The translations under genes were made by a program, and so were the position numbers. 35,100 bases of DNA, taken from the NCBI GenBank assembly GCA_949283955.1, contig CASDUP010000006.1:1-35100 (forward strand), read 5' to 3'. Shown here in pieces: positions 26,283-34,629 of this stretch (position 1 is the first letter of the stretch; each line of letters begins with the position of its first letter). The notes beneath the pieces were generated by a model that was not told the origin of the DNA, did not search any database, and worked only from the letters and a program-made list of their open reading frames with translations. This stretch comes from an uncultured Verrucomicrobiota bacterium (lineage in GTDB: Bacteria > Verrucomicrobiota > Verrucomicrobiia > Opitutales > Intestinicryptomonadaceae).

Positions 26283-27050
26283 ATGAAGAAGCGCGAATTT
26301 TTGGGAATCGATATAGGCGGCTCGGGAATAAAGGGAGCCGTGGTCGATTTGAACAAGGGCGAATTTTCAAGCCAGAGAATTCGCATTCCAACCCCAACTC
26401 CCTATTCCCCGGAAAGCGTGGTAGCCACAATATCGGAAATAGTATCGGCGTTCGGCTGGAAGGGAAAGATAGGCTGCGGATTTCCCGGCGTTGTAAGGTC
26501 GCAAATCATAGAGACGGCCGCCAATCTGGGCGGAAGAAAATTTATCGGAGTGAATCTAGCAGAAGAGATAGGCAGAAAGTGCGGACGCGAAGCTTGGGTT
26601 CTAAACGACGCCGACGCCGCCGGCTCCGCTGAAATAAGATTCGGAGCGGGAAAAAATTGCGGAGGAGTGGTCATGGTATTTACCGTGGGAACCGGAATAG
26701 GAACTTCGCTCTTTACCGGAGGAAAACTCTCTCCAAACCTCGAATTCGGCCACGTGAGAATGAGGGATAAAAAAAGCGGAAAATACATCGCCTCCGAAAA
26801 AATTTGCTCCGACGCCGTGCGAAAAAGCCACGATTTAAGTTGGAAACAGTGGGCCGGAAGATTCAGCAAATATTTGAACTACGTTCAAAGCCTCTGCTGG
26901 CCCGATCTGATGATAATCGGAGGAGGGGTCACATCGAAAAAGGATAAATTTTTTAAATTTATCGACGTGAACTGCGATGTAGCCCTTGCCGAACTGGAAA
27001 ATCGGGCCGGCATAATAGGTGCCGCATACGAAGCTTCAAAAGCTATATGA
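26283..27050 (+). CDS. ROK-family sugar kinase, polyphosphate-glucokinase-like
   Basis: The 255-residue protein has the ATP/phosphate-binding start LGIDIGGSGIKGAVVDL (residues 7-23), the catalytic region VLNDADAAGSAEIRFG, the GTGIGTSLF loop and the segment PNLEFGHVRM that is characteristic of polyphosphate glucokinases. Family members phosphorylate glucose with polyphosphate and often ATP. The usual zinc-binding cysteine motif of regulatory ROK proteins is missing and there is no DNA-binding domain, so it is an enzyme. Whether it uses polyphosphate cannot be decided by eye. It could feed glucose-6-phosphate towards glycogen (glgC) or the pentose phosphate pathway (rpe nearby). It is a single gene ended by a terminator. 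Confidence 0.82.
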   Translation: MKKREFLGIDIGGSGIKGAVVDLNKGEFSSQRIRIPTPTPYSPESVVATISEIVSAFGWKGKIGCGFPGVVRSQIIETAANLGGRKFIGVNLAEEIGRKCGREAWVLNDADAAGSAEIRFGAGKNCGGVVMVFTVGTGIGTSLFTGGKLSPNLEFGHVRMRDKKSGKYIASEKICSDAVRKSHDLSWKQWAGRFSKYLNYVQSLCWPDLMIIGGGVTSKKDKFFKFIDVNCDVALAELENRAGIIGAAYEASKAI

Positions 27051-27058
27051 CAAAAAAA

Positions 27059-27082
27059 GGCGCGCATTCCGCGCGCCCTTTT
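27059..27082. terminator. Bidirectional terminator between converging genes
   Basis: GGCGCGC (27059-27065) pairs with GCGCGCC (27071-27077) around ATTCC. A CTTTT tract follows on the plus strand and a run of seven A precedes the stem, which gives a T-run on the minus strand. It separates the rightward kinase from the leftward metallo-beta-lactamase-fold gene. Confidence 0.75.
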
Positions 27083-27087
27083 CCCAC

Positions 27088-28119
27088 TTACACTTCGAGA
27101 ACCATTCTGTCGTCGGCAAAAATTATCGGCTTGCCCCAATATTTTTCCGCCAAGGGCTTCTCGAACTCCCGATTGTGTATGCTTCCCGGTCTCAGGTGCA
27201 TTATCATCAGCTCCTTCACTTTTCCAGGATACTTCTCGTTGAGATTTTTGCAGACAACGTTCGGGTAGTGGTGCCCGTTTTCCATCATCAACAGATCGCA
27301 TCCGTCGTTTAGGAACGGAGCAAGCTCGTCTAAAGCGCGAATGTCCCCGGTAAATATGATGGTCTTCTTGGGATCCTTCAGAAGCTTTATCCTGTACGAA
27401 TATGAAACATGCTTACCGTCTTTGGTCTTGGGCATGTGGAGATTCCCCAGCGCCTCCACGGAAAGTTCCCCGTCGTTGTATATCTCCCCGTCTTTATCTA
27501 CGACATCGACCTTTACGTTTTTCAAGTCTCTCCCCGACGAGACCAGCCACATTCCGCCCTTTACCGATTTTTCAGTCGAGACATGAACGGTAAAATCAAA
27601 CGGCTTTTTCGTTATACGATGCATTGCCCAACCCGTGTGGATAAATCCTCCGAGCCCGCCTATGTGGTCGGAATGCGGATGCGAAATAAACATATGTTTT
27701 GCGCGAAGAATATTCATTCCCATGAGAGTGGCAGTCTGGGCGCAACACTCACCGCAATCGAACCAAACGAGATCCCCATTTGGCTTTTCAAGAACCCATG
27801 AAGTAAACATGTGGTTCTCCGACGGCTCGCTTCCGGCGCACGATCCGAGAATCTTAATTTTCCACTTTCCGTCGCCCTTATAGTCGTAAGCCTTCTTAAA
27901 CTGGGAGTAATATTTTTTCGAAAAGGCCTTTCTTACATCCTTAATTTCCTTCTCCGTGATTTCCCCCACGGGCTTCTCAAGAATTTTTTTCGAAGCGCCG
28001 TCCAACTTCGGCTCCTCAGGCTTCACTCCTGCACAACCGTTTAAAGCGCCACTTCCGACAACCGCGGAAAGAAGCGCGGTTTTTTTGATAAACCCTCTCC
28101 TGCTTTCCCTTTTTTTCAT
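27088..28119 (-). CDS. Tat-exported metallo-beta-lactamase-fold lipoprotein
   Basis: The 343-residue protein begins MKKRESRRGFIKKTALLSAV, a Tat signal (R7, R8), with a lipobox L-N-G-C29, so it is probably a Tat-exported lipoprotein. The metallo-hydrolase core carries H147-x-H149-x-D151-H152 (SHPHSDHIGG), a later conserved histidine in ALGNLHMP, the aspartate of FTGDIRAL and a histidine in MHLRPGS. The layout is that of the ribonuclease Z/arylsulfatase-like branch rather than a true beta-lactamase. A cysteine-rich stretch DCGECCAQ at 121-128 is unusual. The substrate is unknown. The gene is alone on its strand; a 14-base palindrome TTTGCGCGCGCAAA (28218-28231) lies upstream in the gap to recA. 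Confidence 0.82.
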   Translation of the reverse strand: MKKRESRRGFIKKTALLSAVVGSGALNGCAGVKPEEPKLDGASKKILEKPVGEITEKEIKDVRKAFSKKYYSQFKKAYDYKGDGKWKIKILGSCAGSEPSENHMFTSWVLEKPNGDLVWFDCGECCAQTATLMGMNILRAKHMFISHPHSDHIGGLGGFIHTGWAMHRITKKPFDFTVHVSTEKSVKGGMWLVSSGRDLKNVKVDVVDKDGEIYNDGELSVEALGNLHMPKTKDGKHVSYSYRIKLLKDPKKTIIFTGDIRALDELAPFLNDGCDLLMMENGHHYPNVVCKNLNEKYPGKVKELMIMHLRPGSIHNREFEKPLAEKYWGKPIIFADDRMVLEV

Positions 28120-28320
28120 AAGTCGATAATCTATTGTCTTCTTAGTCTAAAATCAAGCAAATCCCGTTCAAATTTAAGGCTAAACAATTCGTTTTCTTCA
28201 ATATCCGCTTCCCAGTTTTTGCGCGCGCAAACCGAATCCGCTTTTGGGAGCCCATCCCACTTGCAAGCGCAAAGAACTTACGTATAAAAGACAAAACCCT
28301 TTGGGCAGCTTCCAGCTAAA

Positions 28321-29379
28321 CTACAAAATGTCTCCCGCGCTCTCGCCGAGAGCGGAACCGCCCACAACTGTAGTCTTCTCCTCTATCGCCTTGCGAATAG
28401 CCTCCGCAAGCTCGGGATTTTCCTTTAGTTTCGCCTTCGCAGCCTCCCTGCCCTGGCCTATGTATTCGTTGTTGTAGGAAATCCACGCGCCTTTCTTTTC
28501 AAGAATCTTCTGCTCTATCCCCAAATCTATAAGACTGCCCGTCTGGGATATTCCCTCGTTGTACATAATGTCGAATTCGCATTCGGTAAACGGCGGAGCA
28601 ACCTTGTTCTTAACCACCTTTATCTTGGTCCTATTGCCCGTCACCTTTCCGGAGGGATCCTTTATCTGCCCTATTCTGCGTATGTCTATCCTAACGGAAG
28701 CAAAGAATTTTAACGCCCTTCCGCCGGGAGTCGTCTCGGGATTTCCAAACATGACTCCTATTTTTTCACGAATTTGGTTCGTAAAAATACAAACGCACTG
28801 GGTCTTGCTTATCGCCGCAGTAAGGCGCCGCATGGCCTGGCTCATCATTCGAGCCTGCAACCCCACGGTGGTGTCGCCCATCTGTCCGTCGAGCTCCTGC
28901 CTCGAAACCAAAGCAGCCACCGAATCCACCACCACCACGTCTATGGCTCCCGACCTTATCAAAGTCTCCGCTATGTTGAGAGCGTCCTCTCCGCATTCCG
29001 GCTGCGCCACCATCAAATTCTCCAAATCCACCCCTACGATTTTAGCATAGCGCGGATCGAGAGCGTGTTCCACGTCTATAAACACCGCGTTCCCTCCCTT
29101 GCGCTGCGCTTCAGCAATTACCGAAAGACACAATGTTGTCTTCCCCGAAGACTCGGGACCATAAATCTCGATTATCCTGCCGCGGGGCAATCCCCCCGCT
29201 CCTAAAGCCAAATCTATCGCGACAGAACCAGTGCTTATCGTATCCACCTGCATCTTAGACGCGTCTCCCAACCTTATCAGCGAACCTTCGCCGAACTGCT
29301 TGTTAACCATGCTAAGAGCGCTCTCGAGAGCCTGTGCGGATTTTTTATCTATTTCCGTGACGGGAATTTTTTTACCCAT
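28321..29379 (-). CDS. recA: Recombinase RecA
   Basis: RecA forms filaments on single-stranded DNA, drives strand exchange and triggers SOS autocleavage. The 352-residue protein has Walker [10 protein letters not shown] (74-82), the [11 protein letters not shown]alker B, the [10 protein letters not shown] and [21 protein letters not shown] (loop L2) segments and a short acidic C-terminus. Start and length are normal. A strong ribosome binding site (TTGGAGG, about 10 bases before the ATG) is present. It is divergent from thrS with 160 bases between. The region between them contains symmetric elements described separately that might be its operator. No lexA or recX lies nearby. Confidence 0.98.
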   Translation of the reverse strand: MGKKIPVTEIDKKSAQALESALSMVNKQFGEGSLIRLGDASKMQVDTISTGSVAIDLALGAGGLPRGRIIEIYGPESSGKTTLCLSVIAEAQRKGGNAVFIDVEHALDPRYAKIVGVDLENLMVAQPECGEDALNIAETLIRSGAIDVVVVDSVAALVSRQELDGQMGDTTVGLQARMMSQAMRRLTAAISKTQCVCIFTNQIREKIGVMFGNPETTPGGRALKFFASVRIDIRRIGQIKDPSGKVTGNRTKIKVVKNKVAPPFTECEFDIMYNEGISQTGSLIDLGIEQKILEKKGAWISYNNEYIGQGREAAKAKLKENPELAEAIRKAIEEKTTVVGGSALGESAGDIL

Positions 29380-29407
29380 AACAATAATCCTCCAAAAAAG
29401 TGTTCGC

Positions 29408-29486
29408 TTGAATTCGTATTATCGAGCAACCCTTCTGTCGATATTTTTTATCGAAAAAAATAATGGAAGCTTTACATTTGAATTCG
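29408..29486. promoter_or_regulatory. Repeat and inverted repeat in the recA-thrS divergent region
   Basis: The 9-mer TTGAATTCG occurs at 29408-29416 and again at 29478-29486. Between them is TCGATA-TTTTT-TATCGA (29438-29454), a 6-base inverted repeat. The right-hand copy also forms a -35-like TTGAAT with TTAAAA 17 bases later, a possible thrS promoter. These are candidate operators for a shared regulator such as LexA, but no known LexA consensus is matched. Confidence 0.3.
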
Positions 29487-29539
29487 CTTTACAAGAACCT
29501 TTAAAAGTCCACCATTTCGTCGATACACCATAAAAAGTT

Positions 29540-31372
29540 ATGAATGAAAACCTGCTCAAAATAAGGCATAGCGCCTCGCACATTTTGGCAACGGCCGTGT
29601 TGCGCATTTTTCCCGACGCGAAACTCGACATAGGCCCCGCTACGGAAACGGGATTTTATTACGATTTCGACCTTCCCCACAAGTTTACCGCCGAAGATTT
29701 AAAAAACATAGAGGCGGAAATGAAAAAGATAGCGGGCGAAAATCAAAAATTCGAGCGGATCGAGGCGACGAGATCCGAAGCGGAAAATTTGATACGCCAA
29801 TCGGGACAGGAAGAATACAAGCTGGGCCGCCTCTCCGACATTCCCGAAGGGGAAAAAATCACCTTCTACAAAAATGGAGAATTTTGCGATCTTTGCGCCG
29901 GGCCCCACGCCGATTCGACCAAGGATTTAAAAGCCTTCAAGCTTTTGTCCGTTGCCGGAGCCTACCACCGCGGGGACGAAAACAACAAGCAGCTTCAGAG
30001 AATATACGGAACCGCGTTTGAGACGCAGGAAGAGTTGGAATCCTACCTGAAGAGAATGGAGGAGGCGAAACTCCGCGACCATCGCAAACTCGGAAAAGAA
30101 ATGGGCCTATTTGCAATAGACGACAAAGTAGGACAAGGCCTGATTCTCTGGAAGCCGCGCGGAGCTAAAGTTCGCCAAAGCCTTCAGAACTTCATTCTGG
30201 AATTGCTTAACGAACAGGGATACGAGCAAGTGTTCACACCGCACATAGGAAAGCTTGGACTGTTTAGAACCAGCGGGCACTTCCCCTATTACAAAGATTC
30301 CCAGTTCGTTCCAATAGTGGAGCGGGACGCGCTCGCGGAAATGGCCAAACAGGGATTGAAGGTTTCGGAATTCGAGCCGAGACTGGAATCCGGAGAAACC
30401 GACGGATACCTGCTCAAGCCCATGAATTGCCCCTTCCATGTGCAAATCTACAAATCCGATCCTCATTCATACCGCGATCTGCCCGTCAAGCTAGCCGAAT
30501 TCGGAAACGTGTACCGCTGGGAACAGTCCGGTGAATTGAACGGAATGACACGAGTTCGCGGATTTACACAGGACGACGCACATATATTCTGCACCCCGGA
30601 ACAACTCGACGAGGAAATTCAAAATTGCCTCGATCTGGTTAAGGCGGTGTTCGAAAAAATCGGAATGAAGGAATATAGGGTCAGGATTGGACTCCGCGAT
30701 CCCAAGAGTTCAAAGTACGTCGGCAGCGACGAAAATTGGGAAAAAAGCGAGGCCGCCCTGAGAAAAGCCGCAAGATCCCTCGGCGTGCCCTTCACGGAGG
30801 AAACCGGAGAAGCTGCATTCTACGGACCAAAAATAGATTTTGTAGTCAAGGACGTGATAGGACGCGAATGGCAGCTCGGAACCGTTCAGGTCGACTACAA
30901 CCTGCCCGAAAGATTCGACTTGTCCTACATCGGGGCCGACAACAAACCCCACCGCCCAATAATGATACATAGAGCCCCGTTCGGATCGCTCGAAAGATTC
31001 ACCGGAGTGCTAATCGAACACTTCGCGGGCAACTTCCCGACTTGGCTCGCACCAGAACAGGTGCGAATCGTACCGCTCGGTGAAGAAACGGAGGCGTACG
31101 CGGACTCCCTGTATAAAAAATTAAAGAAGGCAGGAGTGCGGGTGGGAATCGACTCGGGATCGGAAAAACTTGGAGCAAAAATCCGCAAAGCCGAAACGGA
31201 AAAAGTATCCAATATATTCGTCGTTGGAAAGAGAGAGGCCGAAAACGGAACAGTGAGCGTGCGTTCGAGAGTGCACAAGGCGTTCGACGGAGCAAGAAGC
31301 CAAGACGAAGCCCTCAAGCTCATTCTCGACGATATAGCAAACAGAACCTTGCCGGACTCCTTCCTGCAATAG
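29540..31372 (+). CDS. thrS: Threonyl-tRNA synthetase lacking the TGS domain
   Basis: The class II enzyme charges tRNA-Thr. The 610-residue protein starts directly in the editing (SAD) domain: the HxxxH motif is in RHSASHILA (residues 9-17), followed by CAGPH. The catalytic core has MNCPFH with the zinc cysteine, RWEQSGELNGMTRVRGFTQDDAHIFC (motif 2; given in parts here as RWEQSGEL and GFTQDDAH) and HRAPFGSLERF (motif 3). The anticodon-binding domain closes the protein (residues about 505-600). The roughly 60-residue N-terminal TGS domain of standard ThrRS is absent, and no in-frame upstream sequence supplies it. No T-box leader is evident in the upstream 160 bases. A bidirectional terminator follows. 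Confidence 0.95.
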   Translation: MNENLLKIRHSASHILATAVLRIFPDAKLDIGPATETGFYYDFDLPHKFTAEDLKNIEAEMKKIAGENQKFERIEATRSEAENLIRQSGQEEYKLGRLSDIPEGEKITFYKNGEFCDLCAGPHADSTKDLKAFKLLSVAGAYHRGDENNKQLQRIYGTAFETQEELESYLKRMEEAKLRDHRKLGKEMGLFAIDDKVGQGLILWKPRGAKVRQSLQNFILELLNEQGYEQVFTPHIGKLGLFRTSGHFPYYKDSQFVPIVERDALAEMAKQGLKVSEFEPRLESGETDGYLLKPMNCPFHVQIYKSDPHSYRDLPVKLAEFGNVYRWEQSGELNGMTRVRGFTQDDAHIFCTPEQLDEEIQNCLDLVKAVFEKIGMKEYRVRIGLRDPKSSKYVGSDENWEKSEAALRKAARSLGVPFTEETGEAAFYGPKIDFVVKDVIGREWQLGTVQVDYNLPERFDLSYIGADNKPHRPIMIHRAPFGSLERFTGVLIEHFAGNFPTWLAPEQVRIVPLGEETEAYADSLYKKLKKAGVRVGIDSGSEKLGAKIRKAETEKVSNIFVVGKREAENGTVSVRSRVHKAFDGARSQDEALKLILDDIANRTLPDSFLQ

Positions 31373-31390
31373 AGAAATTTTACCCTACAA

Positions 31391-31419
31391 AAAAAGCGCA
31401 GCCCCCGGCTGCGCTTTTT
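31391..31419. terminator. Bidirectional terminator between thrS and the PEP-CTERM gene
   Basis: AAAAAGCGCAGCC (31391-31403) and GGCTGCGCTTTTT (31407-31419) form a 13-base perfect stem with a CCC loop. Runs of A and T on its two sides give a U-tract in either direction, so it serves both converging genes. Confidence 0.9.
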
Positions 31420-31433
31420 ATTTGCTCCAATTT

Positions 31434-33977
31434 TTAAGCTCTCTTTCTGCGCAAGAAGGCAAACCCGAGAGCAAGCACGCCTATTAGCGCCGCAATGTCT
31501 GCCGGCTCGGGAATTATGTAGTATTCCCAGCATGGAGCTCCGTATGCGTCGGTAGTTTCCACTTCCGCAAGGTAATAATCCACTCCGTACTTTTCCGAAT
31601 CCGTATAGCCCTCTACCCTAAATAGATTATTTTCCAACACGCTGTCGCTATAAGCTATTGTTCCATTTATGCTTAATTCCGAAAGTTTGACATACGACAA
31701 AACTCTATCTTCACCAACAACATAGTCCTTAAGAAGAATATAACAATCATTCAAAGAAGTGTCGTCTCTGAATCTCACACCACCAATCGAGAACACTTGC
31801 GAAACTCCCGCTCCGGTTGCGTTTATCATCTCTGAAGTAATTCCCAATGCCTCGAGTTGCTCGTTCGTCATTCCATGGTCGCTCATTCCAAAGTCCACCT
31901 CAAGTCTCCTGCTCGCGCCAACGAAATAAATTCCTCCAATCTCCAAGCTGCTTCCGTTCAAATTTATCGTTCCGGAAACTCCCTCCGAAGCTCCCCAAAG
32001 ATAAATTTCAGCCTGCGAAGCGAGTTTTAACTGGTTTTGTCCAAATACATTCACTCTCGCCTTGCTTCCAAATCCGAGATAAGTTTGAATGTTCAAGGCG
32101 GAAGAATTGTTTGTGTTGAGAAGATTGTATATACTCGACCTCAATCCCAAGTTGTTAAAAGTGTTGTCGACCAAACCCCTGAAGTTTATTATCGAACCAT
32201 TGTTCGTGGCAGAAAAAGACGTTTCCGCCGTTCTTACGGTCGAATCCAATTTCCCATAGAAATTCGTCACACTTCCATTGGCCCGAGCACCTCCCAATAG
32301 CGTTGTGGACGAAACATTACTTGTAATTGTGATGTCTCCGTAAAAATTGATCGGAGTAGATAGGGAATTATTGTAGAATAAGGAAGTAGTGGAAACACTA
32401 TCCATAATGGATATGTTGCCATACATGTTCACCACGGAATCAGACGCTCCACCCCCCACAGACAAAATATATCCCTTGTACTTGCCATTCAAATTTACAT
32501 TTCCATTGATCGTCAAACTAAGCCCGGATTTATCATAAACTCTGTATCCGTAGGCCGTGGATGTGTTGGCGGTCTTGTTGTTGATGTATAAATCTCCGTC
32601 AAAAACGGCAGTTCCGTTCTCCCCTCCCATTCTGATGACTTCAAAATCGCTCGACGTTATGCTGTTTATTTCAATGTCACCTTTTGAAGTTATTGTATTG
32701 CCGCCTCCACTTGTCGGAGAATCGTCGTACACGAAAAACGCCGCAGTCCCAGTGTCGTTTATTGTGATTTTTCCGTTTACATTTATCCGCCCCTCACTCC
32801 CATTCAGACAGAATACACGAGAGGTGGTTTTTGCGCTTAACTTGTCTATATTTATGGAGTTGTTTACGGTAATCGTCTGATCCGCCACTTTTGTGATGAA
32901 AAGAGAAACACCTCCCGCTTCCGATACCATGCCCTTTACGTTTATAGCTCCGTTCACAGTGACGGAATTTCCCGCTCTACCCAGGTAAAAAATATCCATA
33001 GAACTTGAGCTGTTGGAAATATCCACCGCCAAATTTCCGTTCAACACGGCCTCCCCCGCAGCATACCCCGTGGAGCTGTCCCCCGAAAGCGTCATAAACG
33101 ACATGTACCCAGGACTATTTTTTACATTCCACGAAACGTTCCCCTCCACATAGTAGGATCCAAGACCTCTAAATACGTATCTTCCACCTCCATTTACTAT
33201 CATGTCGCTATAGACTGTGACACTCGCTAATCCCCCTAAATAAAATAAATTAACTTCATAATTGCCGCTGTCTTCAAATGTCAAAGTTCTTTGGTGGTCG
33301 ACGGATCCGAATACCAAATGATTATTCGAACTACTGCTGAATAGATAATCCCCTCCGACCGATCCATTCGTAACCTTGACATTACAGTCAAAAGTAAAGG
33401 TCGTAGCGTAGGTGTCTAAAAGCCCTCCGTTCTTCCTAAAAAACACCAACTGATCCGCCGTGCCTGTATAATCGAATATAAGAGAATAATCGGAGTCTCC
33501 AGCGCTCATTACTGTAGCGATATTCGTGTTCTTTTTCGTCTCGCCTCCGCGATCATAGGAATTCTCTATTCCCAACCTTCCAATAACAAGATCTCCATTG
33601 AGATCTACATTTTGAATCTCGCTCCCGCTTCCGGTAAATCCCGAATTTATGTACCCTATATGTAGATACACCGATCCGTCCCCCGCATAGTCTGCCGTCA
33701 CACTTTCATCAGTTCTTGCACCAGTTTCTGCGTTCAAAATCCCAAGTGCATCGATTTCGGCAATAGTGTTCGCTCCGCTTACCAACCTGTCGGAAAATAC
33801 CGTTCCACCGTCTTCGATAAACACCTTGTTTGTCGTGGTCTCATTAAACATTCCCGTCCCGTCGAAACCACGCGTCCAATAAACATTGTTTGAAGCCGAA
33901 GTAGCTCCAAACGCGTTGGCAAAAACCAACAAGAAGGTCGGGATAAACAACCCCCTAAAAACAATGCGCGTATTCAT
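31434..33977 (-). CDS. PEP-CTERM surface protein with beta-helix-like repeats
   Basis: The 847-residue exported protein begins MNTRIVFRGLFIPTFLLVFA, a signal peptide cleaved near ANAFGA, with a good ribosome binding site (AGGAAA, 7 bases before the ATG at 33977; a TTG at 33983 is less likely). Residues about 90-640 are glycine/asparagine/serine-rich strands repeating every 30-45 residues in forms such as INGNVNLNGKYKG, VNMYGNISIMDS and INFYGDITITSN, which suggests a parallel beta-helix passenger. The last roughly 155 residues contain GMSDHGMT, two cysteines (NDCY and APCWEYY) and end EYYIIPEPADIAALIG, a hydrophobic helix and LRRKRA. That end is the PEP-CTERM signal read by an exosortase; none is encoded here. 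The 3' part is nearly copied in the gene at 34630. A terminator at 31391-31419 follows the stop. Confidence 0.85.
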   Translation of the reverse strand: MNTRIVFRGLFIPTFLLVFANAFGATSASNNVYWTRGFDGTGMFNETTTNKVFIEDGGTVFSDRLVSGANTIAEIDALGILNAETGARTDESVTADYAGDGSVYLHIGYINSGFTGSGSEIQNVDLNGDLVIGRLGIENSYDRGGETKKNTNIATVMSAGDSDYSLIFDYTGTADQLVFFRKNGGLLDTYATTFTFDCNVKVTNGSVGGDYLFSSSSNNHLVFGSVDHQRTLTFEDSGNYEVNLFYLGGLASVTVYSDMIVNGGGRYVFRGLGSYYVEGNVSWNVKNSPGYMSFMTLSGDSSTGYAAGEAVLNGNLAVDISNSSSSMDIFYLGRAGNSVTVNGAINVKGMVSEAGGVSLFITKVADQTITVNNSINIDKLSAKTTSRVFCLNGSEGRINVNGKITINDTGTAAFFVYDDSPTSGGGNTITSKGDIEINSITSSDFEVIRMGGENGTAVFDGDLYINNKTANTSTAYGYRVYDKSGLSLTINGNVNLNGKYKGYILSVGGGASDSVVNMYGNISIMDSVSTTSLFYNNSLSTPINFYGDITITSNVSSTTLLGGARANGSVTNFYGKLDSTVRTAETSFSATNNGSIINFRGLVDNTFNNLGLRSSIYNLLNTNNSSALNIQTYLGFGSKARVNVFGQNQLKLASQAEIYLWGASEGVSGTINLNGSSLEIGGIYFVGASRRLEVDFGMSDHGMTNEQLEALGITSEMINATGAGVSQVFSIGGVRFRDDTSLNDCYILLKDYVVGEDRVLSYVKLSELSINGTIAYSDSVLENNLFRVEGYTDSEKYGVDYYLAEVETTDAYGAPCWEYYIIPEPADIAALIGVLALGFAFLRRKRA
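31444..31610. repeat. Near-identical 3' gene repeat, copy 1
   Basis: This 167-base stretch and 34637-34803 align without gaps at an offset of 3193, with eight mismatches counted by eye (about 95% identity), including exact runs of 55 bases (31480-31534) and 60 bases (31536-31595). It encodes the extreme C-termini of the two PEP-CTERM proteins. Similarity falls sharply further into each gene. Confidence 0.85.
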
Positions 33978-34577
33978 ATACAAATTTCCTAGTTAAATAA
34001 AGTTCAAATTAATTCTAAGAATACTCATATTTATATTTTTAATTCCGAAAAGTCGACACATTTTTTTGATTATAAATATTTATTTCATAAACCAAAACAT
34101 TCTCCTCCCAGTTTTCAGACAGCCCTCGCCGCCGTCTCAGAATCTCCCTTCCCCTCAGGGCTTGTCTATATTGACGATGCCGCCAGCTTCGTTTATAAGC
34201 TATTCGTATCTTAAAGATGTTGCTGGCTACGAAAACATTCCCTCTCCTCCAAAACTGCGCCTCCAATAAACAGTGACGGCAAACATTGCTCAAAACTCCT
34301 TCAGAAATAACGACCGCAAGAAAAATTTTCTTTAACGAAGCGAATACTACTGGCGATATCCTTTTTAACATAGAATCTTTATATAAGTATACAATATTGA
34401 ATTACAGCAAAGATGAATATATTTTTTGTAAGTGTCAATTAATTTTTAAATACCAAAAACACTCTTTTAATCTTCAAGACAAAAGAAGACAAGTCACTAT
34501 CAACACCGTACATAAAATGCGGCAAACGCAGGCAAAGCAAGTCCCGCAAAAAAATTGGCGAAAAATATTTTAATAAA
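33978..34577. other. AT-rich intergenic region between the two PEP-CTERM genes
   Basis: About 600 bases separate the start of the first PEP-CTERM gene from the terminator of the second. I see no convincing gene. A minus-strand frame at 34039-34371 is open but encodes an arginine-rich stretch unlike its neighbours and has no ribosome binding site. The middle part (34110-34270) is richer in G+C than its flanks, and has a 6-base inverted repeat GCCAGC/GCTGGC (34182-34187, 34222-34227); it may be the remnant of something inserted. The stretch nearest 33977 must carry the promoter of the leftward gene, with a TATAAAT at about 34030. Confidence 0.45.
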
Positions 34578-34603
34578 AAAGGAGCGTTTTTAAACGCTCC
34601 TTT
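34578..34603 (-). terminator. Terminator of the second PEP-CTERM gene
   Basis: AAAGGAGCGTTT (34578-34589) and AAACGCTCCTTT (34592-34603) form a perfect 12-base stem with a TT loop. On the minus strand a T-run (complement of the A-run at 34575-34580) follows the stem, 27 bases past the stop of the leftward gene. Confidence 0.85.
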
Positions 34604-34629
34604 ATATCCGCTTTTGTATTTTGGCAGCT

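Noticed and set aside
29380..29539. T-box leader upstream of thrS
   Set aside because: No specifier loop, no T-box core sequence and no terminator hairpin are visible, and T-boxes are mainly a Gram-positive device.
34039..34371. Minus-strand open frame of 110 codons in the gap between the PEP-CTERM genes
   Set aside because: It has no ribosome binding site, an arginine-rich stretch unlike neighbouring proteins, and its composition follows the local DNA rather than codon use of nearby genes.
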